Part shown: positions 1 to 8,699 of the stretch, one piece after another
Position numbering within the stretch: position 1 is the stretch's first letter
How the letters are laid out: every line of letters begins with the position of its first letter
Source: a virus
Length of the DNA: 25,394 nucleotides
Virus record (IMG/VR): IMGVR_UViG_3300043411_000305
Location: 1-25,394 of that record
Reading direction: 5' to 3' (one strand)
Position numbers and translations under genes: made by a program
Notes under the pieces: generated by a model
Database searches by the model: none
The model's input: the letters and a program-made list of their open reading frames with translations, nothing else
What the model was told of the DNA's origin: nothing

Positions 1-3000
1 CATTAGTTTCAAGTTGATTTGTGTGTGTAATCTCATCTCCTACTTTCATAGAACCAGTATCTACTCGTGTTCCATAATTTACATCAAACCATCTATTCTC
101 TCCCTGACCCAACCCCTCTATCTTCATAGCTGTCTCTCCTGTAGGGAATTGGAGCTTGGTTTTACCATCTTGAGATGCTTTCTTTATTTCTTCTCGTATC
201 ATTCTTTCGTGAGCTGTTCCGTTGGAGTATTGTTGGAGTTTGGCTACTTCACCTTTACGAGAATTTATTACTTTCTGTTCAAGGTCTTTTGCACTAGCTT
301 CAAGAGTTTCTCTAGCCTTTTGTAGTTCTTTTATTTCTACTTTGTAGTCTGCTGAATTTTCTGCGAATGTAAGGTCTGTGAGTCTTCTTTCAATTCTATT
401 GTATTCTTTTAGTTTATCTGCTGGTAAATAATCACTTGCATTTATATAACTTGGTACCTCTCTCTCCAAATTCCCCTTCTGATACAAATCACTCTGCACT
501 TCTATTACTCTACGAGTTTTATTGTCTGCCATATCTTCTATACGGGTGTGACCGAAGTAGTTAGGAGCTCTTTTCCCATCACCAGAACCAAAATGAGTGT
601 CACCCGCAGATGTTTTTATTGGAGATTCATATACATTTTCTGAATAATTTTTTACATTTCCACGCAATTCATCAGGAAGTGTAATATTTTCAAATTTTGC
701 AGAAAATCTATTTGGGAAATCTTTTTTAGCTTTTAGATAACTTTCTGTATCCCCAACATCTATGTTTGTTGGTATAGTTGAGTTTACTTTCAACGGCAAC
801 AGTTCACTCTTTACTTTATCAGCAAATTCTTTGACATTTATGGTGTCGGAAGAAGACGTTTTTTGAGGTAATCTTAACATAGACTCTCTCGTTGAGAAAT
901 CTTTATTTTTTCCAGCGTTTTCAACAAAGCCAAACTTCTTATAAAAGTCTTTCAGTCTTGAAACACTACTACCTCCGTAATCAGTAGATGGGGTTAGTAC
1001 TATCTTTTTACCACTTTGGTCGGCATACTTAATCAAGTCATTCATAGCAGAAGTTCCAGTCCCTGCTCCTCTTTCTGCTTTTGGTACAACAATTTTACTC
1101 AAAGTTATTTCACTAGGATTTTCGTATATTCCAAATTCAAGTTTCGGGTATTTACTTTTAATTTGAGGAATTGATATTAAAGGTTCTTTGTTTCTTGTCA
1201 TATCCTCTAACACTTGTCGAGTTATATCTCGTTCTATTTGTTTCAGTTCGCCTCTGTTTGTAGCATCTAGAATATACTGTTTAGATACAGTAGTTTTGCC
1301 TTCTAGGTCTTTGAGGATTTTAGTAGTGAGGTTACCTGTTTCTTTGTAAGGTATTTCACTTATAGCTTTAACTGCCTTGTCTTTAAACTTCTTAATAAAC
1401 TCATCACCTTGTTTAGAAGTTATTGTTCCCATAGCAAGCATACCTGCTACAGCTTTTTCTGGGTCAAATGAGATATTTCCTTCTTCATCTTGTTCTATAC
1501 CTGCTAAACCAGCAAAAGCGTTTTGTTGTCCCATATTCTTAGTTTGTCTTGCTATTGTAGATTCTGTTCTAGCTGGTAGGTTTAGAGTTTTACCGCTTCC
1601 AAATTGAGTTCTTGGTGCTCCAGCTTTAGGTGCTGGAAGTTGTGGTGTTTTTAGAACCTCAGCAATTTCTCGCATAAAGGCTCTCTTTTCAACATCAGGT
1701 AGTTCCTTAAGAACTGCATCTAGGTTTTGAGAGAGACCTATTTCTCTGAGTATTCTATTTCTTATTGGACCAGAGAACTTTGCATTTCTTATCATTTTAA
1801 GGAAAGCAGAAGCTCCCATCCATCCTAAAGCTGTTCCGATTATACCGCTTAGCCCTCCTGTTCCGACTGCTCCAGCTACTTGCATACCTGCGTTTGCGAA
1901 AATTAGACGAGTAAATAGCTCTGTTAGTCTGCCTCCCTCAATAGGTGTTCCGTTAACAGCTCTAGCCATATTCTTTACCTTGTATAGTTTAGCGAGTTCT
2001 GCATTTATAGCTCTGATTGTTTTGTCTCCTACTTTCTCGTCAATAACTTCTCTAGCTGTATCTCCTATAAGATTTTCAACTGATTGTCTTAGATTTTTAT
2101 CTGGGTCTGTAAAAGGTATCTTTTTAACTTTTCCGTTTTCTATAACTCTAATTTTATTTATAGTTCCAGCTCCAAATCTTTTTCCATAAACTCTTTCAAA
2201 GTCTTTAATAACTTCTGTTAGTTTAGAAACTGTTTTATCTGTTTCCCCCGCTAGATATGGGTCAGACTTTGCTTTGTTAATTGCTCTTTGTAGAAAGTCG
2301 TCAGAAGAAAGTGCGGAAGTTGGTGCTGATTTATCAAAATTATCTAGTGTTTTTTGGATTTGTGTAGCTACTCGTGGTATCTCATAATCTATATTATTAA
2401 TGAGTTCTGAAACATCTAATTTACCTTGTGCTGTCACCTTAGGCATATAACTTAATTTACCAAAAGTTATTGCTGGGTCTTCTCCAAATCTTGCAATAGC
2501 CTCTTGTTTATTCATTAGGGATTTCTTTGACTTAAATACATCATCCCAAGCACCAGATATAGCTTCTTGCTCTTGTTTAACTATTTGTGGGTTAGGTGTT
2601 CCTACCGCAGATTTGAATCTTCTTGATTGATTTATAGTTCCTTTAACACGATTAAGTCCAAAACCTAGTGTTGAACCTGCTATACCGAAAGGAATTGCTG
2701 ATAATCCTCCTAGAGCTGTTGAAAGTGCTGTATCTTTTATTATTTGACCTGCTGACTTGTCTTCTTGAAGACCTTGTCCTGCTGTAAATAGTCCAGAGCC
2801 AATAGCTCCTTCTGCCATTAGAGTAGGAATTGTTAATTTTCCATTTACTATTCGTGGAATATTCTGTTTAACAGCTTGTTTGAAACCGCCTTTTACCGCT
2901 TGATTTGCTACACCTACACCTTTTGTTGCTGCTCCAGCTATTGGCAAGAAGCTCGCTAATTGAGCACCTAATGCGACGCTTTTCCTTAGAGAGCCTGGGT

Positions 3001-3274
3001 CTGTTGCTTGTATAGGTGTTATTGTTTCTCCTAAAAATTTAGAATTAAAAGGGTCATTTTCTTCATTTTTAAATAAAGACCTTGCTTGAACTCCTGCTTG
3101 AACAATAGGTTTGGCTACATCACGAACAAGCATCCCACCGAATGTCTTTCCGTATAGGTTTTTAAAGTCATTAACAACAAACCTGATTTCTGAATCAGTC
3201 CTACCATCTGAGACCATTTTACCTACAATCCCGTCTAGTCTCTTCTTATCATTTTCTAGTAGAGTTTTTGCCAT
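1..3274 (-). CDS. Large polyvalent/ejection-type virion protein with GNAT-like domain, C-terminus beyond window
   Basis: An uninterrupted reading frame starts at ATG 3274 and runs off the left edge, giving at least 1091 residues without a stop. Gly/Ala-rich hydrophobic stretches lie near residues 99-121, 150-165, 184-207 and 457-492 and could insert in a membrane. Residues about 710-790 look like a GNAT N-acetyltransferase: an acetyl-CoA loop RGAGTG at 735-740 and a late motif YKKFGF at 778-783. Around 900-1070 the text resembles the associated domains of phage large polyvalent proteins, with EVQSD at 925-929 followed by a charged helical stretch. Such proteins are known to be packaged and delivered to the host. 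The gene starts 2 nt after the stop of its upstream neighbour and is preceded by an A/T-rich leader rather than a Shine-Dalgarno site. Ejection into the host and acetylation of a host target are inferences; the family assignment comes from motif reading only. Confidence 0.75.
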   Translation of the reverse strand, partial: MAKTLLENDKKRLDGIVGKMVSDGRTDSEIRFVVNDFKNLYGKTFGGMLVRDVAKPIVQAGVQARSLFKNEENDPFNSKFLGETITPIQATDPGSLRKSVALGAQLASFLPIAGAATKGVGVANQAVKGGFKQAVKQNIPRIVNGKLTIPTLMAEGAIGSGLFTAGQGLQEDKSAGQIIKDTALSTALGGLSAIPFGIAGSTLGFGLNRVKGTINQSRRFKSAVGTPNPQIVKQEQEAISGAWDDVFKSKKSLMNKQEAIARFGEDPAITFGKLSYMPKVTAQGKLDVSELINNIDYEIPRVATQIQKTLDNFDKSAPTSALSSDDFLQRAINKAKSDPYLAGETDKTVSKLTEVIKDFERVYGKRFGAGTINKIRVIENGKVKKIPFTDPDKNLRQSVENLIGDTAREVIDEKVGDKTIRAINAELAKLYKVKNMARAVNGTPIEGGRLTELFTRLIFANAGMQVAGAVGTGGLSGIIGTALGWMGASAFLKMIRNAKFSGPIRNRILREIGLSQNLDAVLKELPDVEKRAFMREIAEVLKTPQLPAPKAGAPRTQFGSGKTLNLPARTESTIARQTKNMGQQNAFAGLAGIEQDEEGNISFDPEKAVAGMLAMGTITSKQGDEFIKKFKDKAVKAISEIPYKETGNLTTKILKDLEGKTTVSKQYILDATNRGELKQIERDITRQVLEDMTRNKEPLISIPQIKSKYPKLEFGIYENPSEITLSKIVVPKAERGAGTGTSAMNDLIKYADQSGKKIVLTPSTDYGGSSVSRLKDFYKKFGFVENAGKNKDFSTRESMLRLPQKTSSSDTINVKEFADKVKSELLPLKVNSTIPTNIDVGDTESYLKAKKDFPNRFSAKFENITLPDELRGNVKNYSENVYESPIKTSAGDTHFGSGDGKRAPNYFGHTRIEDMADNKTRRVIEVQSDLYQKGNLEREVPSYINASDYLPADKLKEYNRIERRLTDLTFAENSADYKVEIKELQKARETLEASAKDLEQKVINSRKGEVAKLQQYSNGTAHERMIREEIKKASQDGKTKLQFPTGETAMKIEGLGQGENRWFDVNYGTRVDTGSMKVGDEITHTNQLETN

Positions 3275-3276
3275 AA

Positions 3277-4887
3277 TTAATTATATCCATAGATAGTTCT
3301 ATAATCTGTGCCTGTTGTTGTCCCAGAAGTAGATGGTATTGAAGTATTTGATGGGGTTGTTATGCCGTTTTGAGTGTCTGCTAATAGTTTCTTTTGTTGA
3401 GCAATATAACCAGCAACAGTTTGACTCATTGGAAGTCCAACCGCTTGTTTTAGTGTTCTTTCTTGAGATAGTTTTGATAGGTTAATCATTGTGTCCACTT
3501 TAAATTTAAGTGTAGCTGAGTTATCTTTTTCGTCTGGAAGAAAGTCTCTAGCTGAGGACTGTTCTCCTGATGTAAGGGAAGCTCCGAAGATTCTAAGTCT
3601 TTCTTCTGCCTTTCCTTTAGAGAATAAAGTTTTAATGCTTTCATAGTAAGGGTTACTTTTGCCGATTGTTCTTAGAAGTCTTTGTTGAGCAGATACGAAC
3701 GGACCAGACTTAAACTCTCCTGTTTCAAGAGCCATACTAACTGGAGATAGTGCTAACTCTATTCCTTGTGCTGAGTTGTAGTTTTCCATATCTTTTGGTT
3801 TTAGATATGAAGTTATGTAGTCTTTAACAAATAAATCCTTGTCTGGTGCTTGTTGATAGCCATAGTTAAATGCTTCTAGGACTGGTCCTGCATCTTTGTC
3901 AGTAACATTTCTAAGAATGAATGATTCTATTTGTCCTAGCCCACCTTGTCCTACGAATGAGGAAGTTGTTTGACCTCCTGTTTCCTCTTGGTATTGAGCT
4001 TGTAAGTCCTCCATAACTTGTGGATTTCCTGTGTCAAAACTCATTCCTTGAGCTTGTTCTTGCCCTGCCAACCACTCTTCAAATGAACCCCCTGTCTGTC
4101 CTGTTGTATCAAACCCACCCATTCCAAAACCGAAATCTGAACCAAAGCCCCCTCCCGTTGTAGGTGTAGCTCCTGCAAGTGTTTTTATAACCTCTCCTGT
4201 TTGAGTGTTTACTAATACTGTTGAACCATTATCTAATTGAACAACTTGTGTTTCCATTTTAGATTTTTCATCCATTAGTTGCTGAATCTTCATAAGATTG
4301 TTGTTCATATCAACTCCTGCGTTGTATTGAGACTGAGCTATTTGAATTTGTTGATTAATAGCATCTAATCCTGTTTGTCTTTGAGATTGAACTGTTCCTA
4401 GTTGTTCTGAAAGAGCTTGTCTGTCAATACCAGCTTGTCTTTGAATAGATGCTTGTTGACCTGTAATAAATGACATAGGAATAACTTTGTTTTCTGTATC
4501 AAGTAATCCTTGTCTTTCTGATTGGTTAAGTGCGTTTAGTTGTCCTGTTAAGTCTTGTTCTGTCTCAGATGGTTGCATAAATTGTCCGAGAGATTGATTT
4601 AGTTCTGAAATAGAATTTAGATAATCGTTGTAAGAATTTTGTTGACTTTCTATCAGAGAACGATAGTTAAATAAGTCTCCTGTTGAATTTGAAGAAGCCA
4701 TTGAAGAACTTGGGATTGTTTCTGGTATTGGAATTGAAAATCCTGACGGCGTAGGTGAAGACAAATTACCCGCACCAGCTTGATTGGCTAGATTGAGAGC
4801 TTCGTTATATTCCGCTGTTCCTACCATTGGGAGGGCTTCTCCTCCTTGATAGACCGCTTTTGCTACTGGTGTTCCTGTTGGGTTCAT
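3277..4887 (-). CDS. Gln-rich coiled-coil virion protein (probable internal/ejection protein)
   Basis: A 536-residue protein of low-complexity composition. Residues about 75-215 are rich in Gln, Ser, Asn and Leu and look like long helices or coiled coil. A short beta segment follows at 214-237 (DNGSTVLVNTQTGEV), then a Gly-rich linker at 243-266, a second Gln/Gly-rich stretch, and a helical C-terminal part with a Ser/Thr-rich end. No enzyme motif is visible. It lies between the fibre-tip-like gene and the giant polyvalent protein, with only 2 nt to the latter, and ends in TAA. Podoviruses often keep two or three internal virion proteins in this place, so an internal core or ejection protein is the likeliest role. 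That is from position and composition, not from a recognised domain. Confidence 0.7.
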   Translation of the reverse strand: MNPTGTPVAKAVYQGGEALPMVGTAEYNEALNLANQAGAGNLSSPTPSGFSIPIPETIPSSSMASSNSTGDLFNYRSLIESQQNSYNDYLNSISELNQSLGQFMQPSETEQDLTGQLNALNQSERQGLLDTENKVIPMSFITGQQASIQRQAGIDRQALSEQLGTVQSQRQTGLDAINQQIQIAQSQYNAGVDMNNNLMKIQQLMDEKSKMETQVVQLDNGSTVLVNTQTGEVIKTLAGATPTTGGGFGSDFGFGMGGFDTTGQTGGSFEEWLAGQEQAQGMSFDTGNPQVMEDLQAQYQEETGGQTTSSFVGQGGLGQIESFILRNVTDKDAGPVLEAFNYGYQQAPDKDLFVKDYITSYLKPKDMENYNSAQGIELALSPVSMALETGEFKSGPFVSAQQRLLRTIGKSNPYYESIKTLFSKGKAEERLRIFGASLTSGEQSSARDFLPDEKDNSATLKFKVDTMINLSKLSQERTLKQAVGLPMSQTVAGYIAQQKKLLADTQNGITTPSNTSIPSTSGTTTGTDYRTIYGYN

Positions 4888-4894
4888 ATTAAAT

Positions 4895-5137
4895 TTATTC
4901 TATTAGTTTTAAGTTTCGTAATGTTGTTATTATGGAATTGATTGCTGTCTTTTGGCTATTTAACATAGACTGCTCTGTTGCTGTATACGTTCCACCTGCT
5001 GTTCCTGAAATTGAAGTGACTGCAGCACCTGGAGCACCAATCAAAGAACTTCCTGGAATACGAGATGAATCAATACCATTGTGTTTGTGCTGAGGTATCT
5101 TATCTATTCCTTTTAAGTTGACTGTTGATTTATCCAT
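4895..5137 (-). CDS. Small fibre-tip-like virion protein
   Basis: An 80-residue protein. Near the N-terminus it has HKHNGIDSSRI at 18-28, a His/Gly/Asp-Ser pattern that recurs in phage fibre and tail-spike connector segments. A Gly/Ala/Ser/Thr-rich middle follows, then a C-terminal helix (about 51-80) with heptad-like spacing that could trimerise. It is 7 nt upstream of the Gln-rich protein and about 9 nt downstream of the 498-residue beta-rich gene, inside the tail cluster. A small trimeric fibre or fibre-anchor subunit is the best guess. The resemblance is to short, common phage segments, so the specific role is uncertain. Confidence 0.65.
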   Translation of the reverse strand: MDKSTVNLKGIDKIPQHKHNGIDSSRIPGSSLIGAPGAAVTSISGTAGGTYTATEQSMLNSQKTAINSIITTLRNLKLIE

Positions 5138-5146
5138 AAAATAATT

Positions 5147-6643
5147 TTACCAAAATTTAGCTAATAAGAGTTCTGGTGTCGTATCACTAGCTGAGCCTGT
5201 TGTCATTGCAATCTTAAATTGAATCGTTTGACAAGGAGGCACACTCTCCATAGGAATATTTATAACTGATACTGCTCCTAGATTATCATTATCTGCTCCT
5301 GTTGCTGAACCATATTCAAATGTGTCGATTTCTGTAAAAGTATCGTTTAAATTATTTCTATAAGAAACCTTTAAGCCTTCTCCTGTTGCTAATTCTTTAG
5401 CTAAAATCAATTCTCCTTGTTGAAACTTCTTTGGAGTTTTAATTCCTCCAACTGTATAAAGAGCTGACTCTATGTAAGCCGAGTATGCAGTTGCTCTAGT
5501 TGTTGTTGATAGGAAATCTATACCGTAAGTGATACTTGGACTTTCTCCTTTTTCCCAAGAAACAATAAAGGTATCAGCAGAAATAGATACAATGTGGTTA
5601 TATCGAATACCACCTGCTACATTTCCTTCTCCTGCTGAACCTACAAATTGAGTTAAAATACCATCTTTTAAATAGAAAATTCCACTTGTTGTGTTTTCAC
5701 TTGCTGTAGAACTTGTTTTTCCTAAAGCAACAAGTATTCCTTGGTCATGAATAGTCATAGGAACTCTCGTATCAGCGTCTAGTGTGTCAAAGCCCACAGA
5801 AGGAAAATCTGTGGATAGGGAAAATCGTTTAACTAATTCAGACTGAGATAAGTTTGTTGCATAAAGGTCTCCACTAAATCCAACTAAGAAATAAGCTAAC
5901 CCTTTAAATGAGATTGGGCAATAGCTTCCGTCTCCCCCCACTTTATGAATAATATCAAAAGACGCAGACACCCTATCCCACGGAATAATATCTGCACTCG
6001 TAAGATTATAGGCATCTCTGGCTGTTAAAATTAAGAATTGTCCTATTTCTGAAATACCTGTGATATTGTATGAACCAGAGAGGTCAAGTGCATTTGTATT
6101 TAAGGTTCCTGAATTGTTACCATCAGATAGACTTGTTAATGTATTTCTGAATCCTATATAGAGAAGTCCGTCTTGACCAACAAAAGATGGTGTTCGAATC
6201 GTGGAACCTGAACCAGTACCAAGTGTAGCCCAACTGGTTGTCCAAGAAGGGCTAAGTAGTGGGTTTGAGCATCTTGCTAGGACTATGTTTGGGCTAGAGT
6301 CATAGACTTTAAAAAGATACCCTTCAAACACGACAAGTTCCTTTGAAAGAGCAGCGGGACCCCCACTTATTGCTGAACCTAAAACCCCCGCGTCTGCAAC
6401 TATGTTAAAAGTTTTTACATCATTCCCTTCTCCAACAAAGACACCACCCTCGAGAGTATTAGATATTTTATCGACTCTTGAAGATGTTGATGCTCCTAAC
6501 TTTAGTTTCCTTGCTATCTTTAAAACACCAGGCTTTGAAGAAGCGTCTATGTTTATCATTTTGTGAATACCTAAAGCTGGAGAATTTTGCATCCCTTTCA
6601 TAAAGTCATCTCCCGATATTGTTATTTGTCCGTTTTTATCCAT
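5147..6643 (-). CDS. Beta-rich tail protein (possible nozzle or propeller-type stabilisation protein)
   Basis: A 498-residue protein that is almost entirely beta-strand-like and rich in Ser, Thr, Gly and Asp, with repeated short hydrophobic strands separated by turns. The N-terminal HKMINIDASSKPGVL region at 27-41 recalls the start of podovirus tail proteins that form a beta-propeller, such as tail nozzles and DNA-stabilisation proteins. Repeating blocks such as DGLLYIGF, GQFLILTA, GLAYFLVG and DQGILVAL fit propeller blades. The C-terminal 120 residues look like a separate beta-sandwich. It abuts the LamG gene with 1 nt between stop and start. No catalytic motif is seen. The beta-rich architecture is visible; nozzle or propeller identity is inference and could be tested by structure prediction. 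Confidence 0.7.
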   Translation of the reverse strand: MDKNGQITISGDDFMKGMQNSPALGIHKMINIDASSKPGVLKIARKLKLGASTSSRVDKISNTLEGGVFVGEGNDVKTFNIVADAGVLGSAISGGPAALSKELVVFEGYLFKVYDSSPNIVLARCSNPLLSPSWTTSWATLGTGSGSTIRTPSFVGQDGLLYIGFRNTLTSLSDGNNSGTLNTNALDLSGSYNITGISEIGQFLILTARDAYNLTSADIIPWDRVSASFDIIHKVGGDGSYCPISFKGLAYFLVGFSGDLYATNLSQSELVKRFSLSTDFPSVGFDTLDADTRVPMTIHDQGILVALGKTSSTASENTTSGIFYLKDGILTQFVGSAGEGNVAGGIRYNHIVSISADTFIVSWEKGESPSITYGIDFLSTTTRATAYSAYIESALYTVGGIKTPKKFQQGELILAKELATGEGLKVSYRNNLNDTFTEIDTFEYGSATGADNDNLGAVSVINIPMESVPPCQTIQFKIAMTTGSASDTTPELLLAKFW

Positions 6644-6644
6644 A

Positions 6645-7484
6645 TTAAGGTTTGTTTATTGCTGTCCAAGTTGTTGTAGGCTTTATAATTGAGTTCCATC
6701 CAGTCTTTGAAAACAAAGCTGATACTCCTGTTAAGATATAACTTCCAACTTCACAAGTTAAACGATATAGTTTTCCAGCACTAAATCCTGTTAAAACAAA
6801 AGTTCCTGTGTCTGCAACTAAATCAAATACACCTTGAAATGGGATATTTGTATTAAAGGTTGCATCTCCAGAAGCAGTTAAATCATTTGCATTAGAAGTT
6901 GAATCTACCCAACTGTTATTAAATTTGAAATATGCTACTAACCCAGATTCATTCCCCGCAAGTTCTCGCCTATCGTAGTCAGTCAATTCTGTAGGTGTTC
7001 TAACATCATCCCAGATTCTAACTTCATCTATTTCTCCGTCGAATAATGCAGACGCCGCTGCCGCAGGGTCAGACGCTATTCTTAGTCTAGTAGTTGTGGT
7101 GTTTGGAACTCCCATAACTGAGGATGTTGAAGTTAGTGCAGAGCCATCCATATAAGCCTTTATATTTGTTGTGTCATTCATATTTGACCCAGCAACATAG
7201 GTCACAGCTATGTGATGCCAAGAGTCATTAGTCACTCCTGTTGCAGTCCAATATTGATTTGCTCCTTCAATGGCGATACCAATCTTTCCAGATTCTACTT
7301 TAAATTCCCAACCACCTAACGCTGAATCATCACCAAAAGAGAAAACTGTTTGGCTTGAAGCATTTGCTGTTCTAACCCAAGCCTCAACTGTTCTAGCAGC
7401 TGAGCCCGAAGGAAGACCTGTAGGTGAGGATTTTGTAGCGTAATCCCCAGTCCCATCAAAAGTTGCGACATAGGTGTTCGCCAT
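6645..7484 (-). CDS. LamG/concanavalin-fold tail adhesin
   Basis: A 279-residue protein. Residues about 5-170 form a LamG-like jelly-roll: FDGTGDYAT near the start, WHHIAVTYVAG at 89-99, IKAYMDG at 108-114 and DEVRIWDDVRT near 151-161 are the standard strands of the Laminin_G_3 type. Such domains bind carbohydrates or act as structural caps in surface proteins. The C-terminal part has two similar short repeats (DTGTFVLTGFSA and EVGSYILTGVSA) of a kind seen in phage tail proteins. No signal peptide is present, as expected for a cytoplasmically assembled virion. It sits between a conserved virion protein and the beta-rich tail protein with 1-nt gaps. A receptor-binding or fibre role is inferred from the fold and position. 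Confidence 0.8.
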   Translation of the reverse strand: MANTYVATFDGTGDYATKSSPTGLPSGSAARTVEAWVRTANASSQTVFSFGDDSALGGWEFKVESGKIGIAIEGANQYWTATGVTNDSWHHIAVTYVAGSNMNDTTNIKAYMDGSALTSTSSVMGVPNTTTTRLRIASDPAAAASALFDGEIDEVRIWDDVRTPTELTDYDRRELAGNESGLVAYFKFNNSWVDSTSNANDLTASGDATFNTNIPFQGVFDLVADTGTFVLTGFSAGKLYRLTCEVGSYILTGVSALFSKTGWNSIIKPTTTWTAINKP

Positions 7485-7485
7485 A

Positions 7486-7896
7486 TTAAGCTATCGTTAG
7501 AAGTCCGTTTGTTCCGTCAAAGTTAACAGCCAAAGCGTCTCCATCTTGTAAGGTTATGTTTGTTCCGTAATCGTAATACGCAATCAAGTTATCGCTTGTT
7601 GAAGTATCGTTGTAGATAACAACATATCTGAATGGACCAACTGTTCCACCAGAAGCTGTTAAATCTATATCAGCTATAACCAACTTGTATGTTCCAGAAG
7701 TCTGAGCAGAAGTTGAAGTTGTTAGGTTTCTAGTAGAAAGGTTTGTGTAAGTAATCTCTGTTATTTGAGAAAGAGTTGCGTCTGTTGCGTTTGGTGCTGT
7801 ATTTGTTAGAGCTATTTTGAGCTGGTCTGAACCTAAGTTGTGTGTCTTCTCAGCTAGAGCCTCTACAAACGGTTGAAATTTTGTAAATGTTGCCAT
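7486..7896 (-). CDS. Conserved phage virion protein, small beta-sandwich type
   Basis: A 136-residue protein of a type seen in many tailed phages, recognisable by FVEALAEKTHNLGSDQLKIA near the start, ALTNTAPNATDATL, SAQTSGTYKLVIADI, GPFRYVVIYND and a final NFDGTNGLLTIA. It is predicted to be all beta. Family members usually sit among capsid or tail genes; their exact position in the virion (decoration, fibre or connector) is often not assigned. Here it follows the adaptor gene by 2 nt and precedes the LamG protein by 1 nt, so tail or fibre assembly is likely. No enzyme motif is present. The start ATG is preceded by AAATAATT with no Shine-Dalgarno site. Confidence 0.8.
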   Translation of the reverse strand: MATFTKFQPFVEALAEKTHNLGSDQLKIALTNTAPNATDATLSQITEITYTNLSTRNLTTSTSAQTSGTYKLVIADIDLTASGGTVGPFRYVVIYNDTSTSDNLIAYYDYGTNITLQDGDALAVNFDGTNGLLTIA

Positions 7897-7898
7897 AA

Positions 7899-8594
7899 TT
7901 ATTTGTAATCTAAATTAGATGCTTTTAAACTTGTAAATCTATCTTCTTGCTTATCTGAATAAAACTTTTTCATTCTGACTTTAATCTCCTCATACTCTCT
8001 TTTGATAGATTCTCTTTGAGGAAGATTGTTTGCAATTGAGTAATCAAGAGAAGGACCAAGAGCTAGTATTGAATGAAAGATTGAATCAAATCCAGGCTCT
8101 CTTGTTCCTGTTGTTAATTCTGTAGAAGTAAACTCAAATGGTCCACGAGAAATCCAGATTTTAAGACCTGCTGTGACATTCGCTGTAGGGATTGGGTAAA
8201 GGAATAATGCACCAGCTTGTAGGTCATAGTAAGGTTCTGATTGAGAGAAATCTCCTATTGCGTTAGAAGCTGTAGCAGTTCCTCTTTCTCCTATATCAAA
8301 AGCAGATACTTTAACCCAGTTTGTTCCATCATAAGAAATTTCTAATCTCTTTATTTCAAAAGTAGTAGGTGGAAGAATGTAGCTTTGTTGATTTGCAACA
8401 AGGTTTGTTGTAAGTATTGGGTAGTCTGTATAAGCACTATCATCATAATCCCACTCATCTTGGCTTTCTAAGATTAGAGTGTGAACATCATTGTAATGTT
8501 TATTAACAGTAATAAGCCTCTTTGCGTTAGTGAAAGAGTTGACATCTGCGTTAGTCAGAAAAGTAATGTATGTTGAAATATCTCCTATAGTCAT
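7899..8594 (-). CDS. Head-tail adaptor (SU10-type connector)
   Basis: A 231-residue protein with the outline of podovirus adaptors. A helical N-terminus (about 1-45) contains the pattern of a short helical bundle. A beta domain opens with TTNLVANQQSYILPP (about 63-77), continues with EIKRLEISYDGTNWVKV, and ends with a hydrophobic LFLYPIP strand. A C-terminal charged helix (about 192-225) follows. Adaptors of this kind dock on the portal and join it to the tail. It is the first gene after the glycan cassette and the first of the tail group, and it matches the SU10-like capsid and portal genes upstream. The assignment rests on pattern and context; a structural search would settle it. Confidence 0.7.
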   Translation of the reverse strand: MTIGDISTYITFLTNADVNSFTNAKRLITVNKHYNDVHTLILESQDEWDYDDSAYTDYPILTTNLVANQQSYILPPTTFEIKRLEISYDGTNWVKVSAFDIGERGTATASNAIGDFSQSEPYYDLQAGALFLYPIPTANVTAGLKIWISRGPFEFTSTELTTGTREPGFDSIFHSILALGPSLDYSIANNLPQRESIKREYEEIKVRMKKFYSDKQEDRFTSLKASNLDYK

Positions 8595-8622
8595 AGCTTA
8601 TTTATTCTTAGCTGACTACAAT

Positions 8623-8674
8623 CCTAACCTCTTAGAGTGTAATCATTTAAGACCAGACAAGGTAAGGGTTAACC
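8623..8674 (-). promoter_or_regulatory. Hairpin between glycan cassette and tail genes
   Basis: The 105-nt gap between the last cassette gene and the adaptor holds no gene. Plus-strand arms TAACCTCTTA (8625-8634) and TAAGGGTTA (8663-8671) pair over 9 bp with one bulge and one G-U pair, around a 28-nt loop. The loop and arm edge carry AGACAAGGTA (8655-8664), also present in the hairpin after the capsid gene. There is no T-run on the transcribed side, so this is not a standard intrinsic terminator. An RNA-processing or partial termination site is possible. The AT-rich stretch at 8685-8710 could hold a promoter but no clear boxes are readable. Confidence 0.4.
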
Positions 8675-8699
8675 GCCTTTGAATACATTATATTTTATA

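Noticed and set aside
14-325. Plus-strand frames across the left 3.3 kb and elsewhere
   Set aside because: They lie opposite the continuous minus-strand gene or other well-supported minus-strand genes, and their translations are rich in Ser, Leu, Phe and Cys with no recognisable domain, as expected of antisense frames.
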